Assembly: GCA_027625915.1 (NCBI GenBank)
Contig: JANTQA010000072.1
Location: 434,001-498,000, forward strand
Source: Anaeramoeba flamelloides
Lineage: Eukaryota; Metamonada; Anaeramoebidae
Direction of reading: 5' to 3'
Length of the DNA stretch: 64,000 nt
Part shown: piece by piece, positions 56,946 through 64,000 of the stretch
Numbering within the stretch: position 1 is the first letter of the stretch
Layout: each line of letters opens with the position of its first letter
The notes under the pieces: model-generated
The model's input: only the letters and a program-made list of their open reading frames with translations
Told to the model about the DNA's origin: nothing
The model's database searches: none
Position numbers and translations under genes: made by a program

Positions 56946-58199
56946 AAAAAACAACAAAGATATAAAATAATTTAAAATGGGCTGGCTACACTTCTATTAT
57001 ATTATTAAAAAATTTCACAAATTATCTAAACAAATACATACACACATAAGTATAAATTATATAAAAAAAAAAATTGTAACATCTGTCAAAAACTTTCAAA
57101 CTTAGAAATAGATGAAGATATTGATTATTTTTATGGGACTTTCCACTTAATGAAAAAAAATCGAACTTTTTGGTTTCCTAAATTATTTTTCTATTTGAAA
57201 GAATTATATCAGCCATAATAAGTGAGATTTCATAATTTACCTTTAGAGAAGTAAAGTAATCCTTGTACCGGAGAAAACTTCACTACCAGTGTCTAGACCC
57301 TTGTTTTGAAAATATTGTTCAAAAAGCAGTTTTTTTTCAAATCGAAATTGATTACAATCATTGAATAGTGTTCAACTTAATAAAAAAACAAATATTTTGG
57401 TTCATGGTTCCAAAAGAATTCTTCAGATACTTTATAATGCCTTACCTTCATTTTACATTACCTTAGACAATAAGAATCTTTTAATTCACATATTAAATTA
57501 TACTAGTTTTTTTTTTTTTTCCAAAACAGAGTATTCTTTTTTGATTTTGTTGTTTTGTTAAACCCTATAGCCTCTTTACCAAGTCCTTAAAAAATAGACA
57601 TAATAATACATTTATCCAATTAGTCTTTCATTTAAACCAGTTTTCAAAAATTTAGATATAATAACTCTTTGAAAATTAATAATTCCACAATAAATTAATA
57701 ATACTCTAAATTACTATTTCATCTTGTATTTGAACGTACAAAAGAAAAAACAAAAAACAAAAAAATAACATTTTATGTTTATATTTTAATTTATTTTAAT
57801 TTGAGGTTTTAGATTATATTTATTTTTACCAATATATAAGGAAGTGAATACTTTTTGTAAACTTTATAAAAAATTCATTTAGAAGTTTTCATTTAAATTA
57901 AATTTTAAGTTCAAGGATTGATTCATCTTAAGTTCTAATTATATCCCTCAAATCCTCAATAATATTAATTTGTCTAATTTTACATTTTAACCAATTTATT
58001 GTAAAGTATGACCAACAATAGACAGAGAATAAAAAATTCACTTCGAAAATCTAGATATACAATATAAATTTCAATGGTTTTCAATTATTTTCAAAGTATG
58101 GAATAAATTTATCCCAAGATATTTTCTGTTACTAAATCTATTCTAAGAGTAAAAATACAACCTTTGATAAGTTATTTTTTCACAACATACTATTTGTTG

Positions 58200-58412
58200 C
58201 AAAATAAATTGAACAAAATTTTCATTCAGCTTTCCAAAAAAAAAAGATTTTAAAAATCAAGTAACATTTCAATTTTTAATTCCATAAATAGCTTTAAATT
58301 ATTAAAACCAATTTAGAATTGATGTTCTTTGATGATTGTATTCTCATTCAAAAGGGAGCTTTTTTTTAGAAAAACTGAATGACAATTTTGATCTCTTTAT
58401 TTTACAATTCCC
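58200..58412. mobile_element. Palindromic ~215 bp element, copy 2
   Basis: AAAATTTTCATTCAGCTTTCC at the left and AACTGAATGACAATTTTGATC at the right are complementary and match the copy at 50372. Confidence 0.6.
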
Positions 58413-58602
58413 AATATCATATATAGTGGAGTAAATAACCCATGTGTTTAACTCCAACCCATTATCAAAATTTAACTCATGCAACAAATATTGTATCATT
58501 GTAGAAATAAAAAAAAAAAAATCCAAGAGTGAGAACAACATTCTATAAAAAAGAAAAAGCCGTCTTTTAATAACTTTTAAAAAAGCGTTATGAAGATATT
58601 GA

Positions 58603-58846
58603 ATGATTATAATTGTATTTTGTGATAAAACAATTAGAAAATTTTTGTTGATTTTTGGTAAAAAACTTATCTCACAAACACAACAATATGTAAATCGTTC
58701 AAAATTTTTGAAACAAAAGCATTTAATATTTTTGAAGTATTGTCATGAATTCATGATCAAACATCAAAATACAATAAGATCTGAACCAAGAATATATGTG
58801 TATCTTCCTAACTTCAAACACCCAAGTCTGAAAAAAAACCAACGAG
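58603..58846 (+). other. Possible internal exon, unknown protein
   Basis: An open frame of about 80 codons ending at a GTAAAT donor. Its 3' two thirds has a balanced, coding-like composition (HEFMIKHQNTIRSEPRIYVY then LPNFKHPSLKKNQRG). Its phase does not fit the aminopeptidase exon that starts 100 bp downstream, and no partner exon was found. No family was recognised. Confidence 0.28.
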
Positions 58847-58946
58847 GTAAATTTTTGTAAAGGTTATAAGGATGAAATTTTGTAAGTTTTCTCACACGAT
58901 CATATTTCATTTTTTGATTTTATATTATTTTTTTTTCTTTTTATTG

Positions 58947-59227
58947 ATGCTAAGTTTGCTCCGCCCAAATTCACGTTCGTTTCCAAACATGGTTTCTTCA
59001 AATCTTTTAAAAAGCTGTTTTGGAAAAAAACGTTCAAATTTAAAGTATAGACTAAGGCAATACCATCCAAAAACACATCCAAGTTTGATGAAAAAGAACG
59101 AAATAACTCCACTAATTAGCAAAAATGAATACCAAACAAGAAGAGAACAGTTAATGTCAAAATTCCCCAATAACTCGTTAGTTGTTATACCAACAGACGT
59201 TCCTGAAAAGGATGCTGAAATTTCATC
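58947..59227 (+). CDS. XPNPEP3: Mitochondrial aminopeptidase P (XPNPEP3/Icp55-type), first exon
   Basis: Predicted exon of 93 codons plus two bases, ending at a GTAATT donor. The N-terminus MLSLLRPNSRSFPNMVSSNL is rich in Ser, Arg and Leu and poor in acids, as expected of a mitochondrial presequence. It is followed by THPSLMKKNEITPLISKNEY and QTRREQLMSKFPNNSLVVIP, the diagnostic opening of the aminopeptidase-P N-terminal domain in XPNPEP3/Icp55. Those enzymes trim N-terminal residues of imported mitochondrial proteins. The expected continuation and the metal-binding pita-bread domain (about 400 residues) are not visible in the remaining 4.8 kb. The gene therefore has a very long intron reaching past the window, or only a fragment survives. 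A nearby acceptor at 59308 would add 21 non-family residues before a stop. Confidence 0.65.
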
Positions 59228-61499
59228 GTAATTTTCCAATCTTTATTTGAATTTTTTTTTTTTTTCAAACAAAAGATTTTTATTCTTAATTTTTTTGTTC
59301 AACCACAGAATGTTACATTCTTTCAAATTTGATCTCACGATCAACTTTGCAAACCAACCAAACGTATTTTAGAAATGCACACTGAACAAAAACGTGCTTC
59401 TTTACTTTAAAAATTACCTTTATGAATGAAATGGATTTTGTTAAATTCGTTTTTAAAAAAGTATGACATAAATGTTCCAAAAACGTTCTTTAAAACGGGC
59501 TACAAACACAAACACATCTATTTTTGGTGCTCTATTAAAAACTTTTTATGTCTAACTTTTTTTTTTCACGAATTGAATCTTTTTTGACATAATTTCTTCT
59601 TTCAGCTTTGAACAATTTTTCACAATTCTTTTTTGGATTTTTTTCAAGACAAAAAGATTGACTGAAAGGATTTCAAAATTTAAAGAAATAAACAAGAAAA
59701 ATTTTTCATCAATTTTTGGATTTTTAAAAAATTCAATAATCAAAAAACGAAATAAAATAATAAATATTATTCCGAACACAATTAACACATTTTAGAAAAT
59801 TGAACTTTTCCACATTTTGAAATATATCATCACCCATCAGCTATATAACTTCTGATAAACACGTTAGTGAATCATAACAATGATAAAAAGTACAAATGAA
59901 GAAATTAAAAATAAAAAAAAATTACAAAGTTTCTTTTTGTAAATAAATTGGTTTTTCACAAAAACGAACATGAATAAAATGATTTTGTGATAATAAACAC
60001 ATCAGCATCTTGTGTCACACAATTAATCAAAGCAATACCAAAATTTCTTTTTAAATATTTTTAACAATAATAACAAGCTCTATTTGGATTATTGTGAGTT
60101 AAGATCTATTTACTATAATCATCACTTCCGATTCAAAGAACTTAAATCTTCCACTAATTCAAACACAAAAATCAACATTCTCTATTGTTTTCTTAACCTT
60201 CGTTCCAAAGAATCCATATTTGTGTTCGTGATTCACATTTTAAAGTAATAATACAAATCGCACCAATCACCCAAGAAAAATGTTTAGGTTTTAAAAGAAA
60301 AATATTTACATCTTGGTCTGTCCTATCATCGAACTCTATATTTACTTTATAATTAAGAGTATTAAAGTGTTTAATTTTGTTTTTTTTTTAATATTTCCAA
60401 TCTTTGTTTCTCTTTTTTAATTTGGTTTGTTTCCATTCATAATTTGTAAAATTTTTGGATTGTTGCTTAATTTTTGAATTTGCAAAAGAAAATTTCATCA
60501 AAACTCAATTTTTGACTTCTTTTAAGGTAACCTTTTTACAATAACCCTTTCGACCTTTCAGATCCAAGAGTCCAAATTTTCCAAACATTACTCAGAGGGA
60601 TATCAAAAAATCTTAAATTTCTGAATAAAAATAATTGTTTTAATAATTCTTCAAGTAGAAAAGGAGAGATACAAAACAAAAGTTTATTAAATTCTTTTAT
60701 TCATTCAAATTTGTTTTGAAAACCTGAAATAGAGAAAATATTGATGAAGTGTGTAATTTCCCTCACGTAAATTATGTGATAAAAAATAATACAATTTTTT
60801 AAAAATTAAATTTACGACAATTAGATAAAAAAATTCTTTTTAAATCATTTTGATATTGAAAATATTGCAAAGTTTCTCAATTTTTTCATAAAATTATAAA
60901 ATAGTACCTTACTTTTTTAAAATCACAAAAACCAAATTGCCAGGATCAGAAATTTCAAACATTCAATCATATTGAGTAAGGGCCAACACTCGAACAATTA
61001 ATTTAATTCCCAATTTGAAGCTAAATATAGAAAAATAATGTATTAAAAAAAGCAGCTCGATTGTCTAAAACGATATTTCTGAATTTCAAAATTCAAGTAT
61101 TTCACTATTCTTAGAACAAAGGCAATTAAACAGTAATCTTTTTTTCTAACTCCACTACTAAACTTTTGGATTTTCGGTGATTTTACCAAATAAAATTGAT
61201 GATATTTAAATCAAAAACAAAATAACTTTTGAAAAATATAATCATTTTAAAAAAGTGAAAACTTTTTTTTTATATGATTTTGTCAGAATTAAAACTTTTT
61301 TAAAATAGAAAACTTGATAAAAGTTTTAAAAAAGTATTTACTTTTTTTAAACGACCGTTGAACTAAATTCCCTTCCAGTCAAAGGAGCCCAGTTTTATTA
61401 AAAAAATAGAACATATTCTATGAGTTTAATTCATTATTCTTAGCAAACTAAAATTTTCAATTTTTAGATTTGATCATTTTTTCTCATTTTGTAAGATTT

Positions 61500-61935
61500 T
61501 AATTTTTTTTTGTTTTTTAATTTTTGCTTTTTTTTTTTTTTTTTTAGTTTTTTTTTTAAAAAAGTCAATAAGAAAAAAAAAAAAATGCTTGAAACCCCAA
61601 ATTAACATCAAAAAAACTGAGAATTTGTATTTTCTTTTAAAATTCATACATTTAAAATTAAAAAATCTTATTGTCAACAATTTTAATTTTCCAAATAAAT
61701 TTAGAAATTTTACACGAGGTGCCCCAATAAAAGTGGCCCAAAATTTTTTTTTAACATTTTTTTGTTTTTTGAAATTTATAGTTTGTTCAGATATTTCGTT
61801 TATGATTATCGATTCTAATACGAAGTTTATTATTTCTCTTATTTTTAAACAATCTTAGTTTGGCTGATTCTTAAAAAAAAAGAGATTTTTCATTTTTGGT
61901 TTGTCTCTCCTTTGAGTAAAATGGAGTTTACAAAT
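61500..61935 (+). repeat. Dispersed repeat, copy 2 (partner at 6.8 kb)
   Basis: Matches 6780-7215 in order and orientation over about 350 bp; see that entry for the shared blocks. Confidence 0.65.
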
Positions 61936-63017
61936 TGTAATTAGTAAATGAAAAATTTTATTTCAATTCCTCAAAAAATAATTTCTTAATAATTAGTAGA
62001 ATAAATACAAGATATTCAAAACCGATTAAAAACAAAAATTGTCTCACTAATTTGGCTCTACCTTATTAAACTTTAGAGATAAAATTTATTTTTTTTTAAA
62101 TTGGAATTTAACAGTATAAAAAAAAGTTCCACTATCAATTAAAAACAAAATCAAAAATTTTAAAGCACAAATTTTTGAAATACCTAAAATTTAATTTTTT
62201 TGAAAATTATACGAGTTTTGTCTTTTTTTATGGTATATATATCTCAGAAGTATTGATGATAATATGAATTATCATGATATTAGCAATAAATTCGTGATGG
62301 TAATAAGAAATCGTAATTAATTCAACATAACCGTGAGAAAATCATAAATTATTGATAATCCACAAAATCGTGGTATCTAATAAAAGTATAAAAAAAAAGT
62401 AAATTATTTTTTTTTTTATTATTTTAATATTGGAGAGAGGTGATCCGAGAATATTACCTCATATTTACACTAAAATCCTGTACTTTTTTAGTTTTTTTTA
62501 TCCTAGTATATAATGTGGACAAGATTATAACTCATAATATAGCTTTTCTTTAAAAACTGAAAAAAAAAATTATTTTTAAACAAAGACAAGAAAAAGATAA
62601 AGAAAATCAAAGAAATAAAAGCGAGGTAAAAAATAATAAAAAAAAGTAAAAACTTAATTTAGAAGTTTTTTTTTACATTCCAAATGTTGAATAGGATTGT
62701 TGATTGTTTCTTTTTATTTTAAAATTTTTAGTCACTTTTAATTTGCTTTAATAAAGATGTATAAATATTTGACCAACGATAGATCAAATGAAATATGTTG
62801 CTTTATTAAGTTCTGAGTCTTTAAGAATAAGGATAAATATATAAAGTGTTGTTTTTTAAGAATAAGGATACTTTTTCGAAATTCTCTTTTTTTGCTTTTT
62901 TTATTTTTTATAATTTCCCCAAATCTTGTTTTTGCAAAAAAACCAGTACAAGATTATGACCTAACATCATTCATCAAGTACGAGTAACGACCGGACGGAT
63001 TGTATAGGAAAGTCCAA

Positions 63018-63110
63018 TTCAGTTCACTTCAGTTTGGTTTCAAATTGCATAACCAGTTGGATTCAGTTCTCTTCAGTTGCATAAATCCATTTCAATTTGT
63101 TCAAGATCTA
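63018..63110. repeat. Degenerate ~45 bp tandem repeat with CAGTT core
   Basis: Two to three units of the form ATTCAGTTCWCTTCAGTT followed by TTGCATAA. The composition is less A+T-rich than its surroundings. Confidence 0.5.
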
Positions 63111-63413
63111 ATCTGATAAAGTTAGTTTAAGATCTAATCATAAACAAGTTTATCAATTTCTATAATGATTTTTATATTCCTTTTACCTTCTCCAAACACC
63201 TAAAAAAAACAAAAGGAGTGAAAGAACCGGAGCAACCGAAGGAACCTAAGGAACAAAAACAACTTAAAAAAGAATTTATAAAAATCAGATAGTCTAAAAA
63301 AAAATTTTTTTTTTCATTTTTTTATTTTTCTACAAAATGAAAATTCCGAACGAATATCTACGATCAAAAAATAATTAGTCCATCCAGAAAATGCACTGAA
63401 TTGAATCTTATTT

Positions 63414-63740
63414 GAAACTTTTTGAAAATATTTTGTTGCTGAGAAAAAAAAGAATTATTGTGATTTCTGTGACTTTTTTTACTGAAAAGAATAATATTTT
63501 CCAGTATAGCATTTCCAAATCTTCTTCATTTCAGTAATAGCAACTAATTTGATACTTTTTGAAAATATTGTTGTTGCTGAAAAAAAAAAGAATTTCTACG
63601 ATTTCTGTTATTTTTTTTACTGAAAAGAATGATATTTCAAAATTAACATTACTGAAACTTCTTCATTCTATTAATAGAAACCTCTTTGATACTTTTCGAA
63701 ATTTGTTGTTGCTGAAAAAAAAATGTTTCTGTGATTTTTT
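63414..63740. repeat. Tandem repeat, ~135 bp unit, about 2.5 copies
   Basis: Units starting near 63414, 63550 and 63687 share GATACTTTTTGAAAATATT, GTTGCTGAAAAAAAAAG, GATTTCTGTTATTTTTTTT and ACTGAAAAGAATRATATTT in the same order, with moderate divergence. Confidence 0.8.
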
Positions 63741-64000
63741 TCATGTTTGAAAATTTCCATTTTATCATTTCCAAACAAATCCCTTAAATAATTCTTAATT
63801 GGATTTTTTTTTTTCCAATTCCTTTTCCCAGTTAATCGTATTTAAAACAAAAACAATATTTCTCCGGTATTTCCACTCATAAACTTGAGAATTAGTTTGA
63901 ATTATTTATGACACAAGATTATAACGATTCTACTTCTTCCAATTTTTAATAGAAAAAAAAAAAATTATTAAAATTTTTAGGAAAAATACTCAAACAAAAC

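Larger units (their letters stand above)
54254..58602. other. Gene-free spacer
   Basis: A 4.3 kb A+T-rich region with an (ATT)n run, two hairpin MITEs, one decayed short hairpin and one palindromic element. No gene was recognised. Confidence 0.55.
59228..64000. other. Long intron or spacer without recognised exons
   Basis: A 4.8 kb A+T-rich stretch to the window end. It has one dispersed repeat, a CAGTT-rich tandem stretch and a ~130 bp tandem repeat. A 50-codon open stretch at 63129-63290 on the plus strand encodes a Pro/Glu/Lys run (GVKEPEQPKEPKEQ) but has no start and no recognisable family. Confidence 0.5.

Noticed and set aside
57200-57330. Minus-strand stretch reading GLDTGSEVFSGTR, reminiscent of an aspartic-protease DTGS motif
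   Set aside because: Only about 20 residues long, followed by a stop, with no neighbouring protease or element domains. A chance match is more likely.
63129-63290. Plus-strand Pro/Glu/Lys open stretch considered as an aminopeptidase exon
   Set aside because: It does not resemble any part of aminopeptidase P, and its composition follows from short GGAACC/GAAGGA-type repeats; it has no start or strong splice sites.

Overview
The window is nuclear DNA from a unicellular eukaryote with extreme A+T content. It is gene-poor: nine genes recognisable by family, plus a few orphan exons. Genes carry small GT-AG introns (103 and 123 bp) and some multi-kilobase introns filled with transposon debris. Coding regions are far less A+T-rich than the spacers and have Asn/Glu/Gln runs. 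A six-blade kelch-BTB protein, an ankyrin-BTB protein, an anaerobe-style FAD/NADH disulfide reductase and asparagine-rich inserts would fit an amoeboid protist such as an anaeramoebid or amoebozoan. That assignment is inference; no rRNA or other diagnostic marker is present.

Layout. 0.6-6.1 kb: three-exon kelch-BTB gene (+), whose 3.9 kb second intron holds a complete TTAA-flanked DNA transposon. 9.9-11.4 kb: intronless ankyrin-BTB gene (-). 16.8-17.2 kb: small membrane protein resembling DP1/Yop1/REEP (+). 21.1-22.6 kb: two-exon CoA-disulfide-reductase/NADH-oxidase-like flavoprotein (-). 27.0-30.9 kb: multi-exon seven-helix membrane protein resembling THH1/TOM1/TOM3 (-), with a 3 kb intron crowded with small inverted-repeat elements. 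32.7-34.7 kb: second TTAA transposon copy with another element nested in it. 37.7-40.8 kb: FAM91 homologue (+). 43.7-44.7 kb: PPIL2-type cyclophilin without a U-box (-). 49.9-50.2 kb: orphan terminal exon of a membrane protein (-). 52.3-52.6 kb: eIF1/SUI1 (+). 52.9-54.3 kb: tentative small two-exon gene. 58.9-59.2 kb: first exon of an XPNPEP3/Icp55-type mitochondrial aminopeptidase P (+), with the rest not seen.

The genes form no operon or pathway; each is a separate housekeeping or adaptor gene. The clearest system-level content is the non-autonomous DNA transposon community. It has a TTAA family (two complete copies, one relic terminus, one possible relic). A group of elements with 3-bp TNA target duplications includes three copies of exactly 458 bp. 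A TA-flanked ~200 bp perfect-hairpin family has seven or eight copies. Several palindromic families of 70-220 bp are also present. Most introns longer than about 200 bp owe their length to these elements. No CRISPR array, rRNA or tRNA was recognised.
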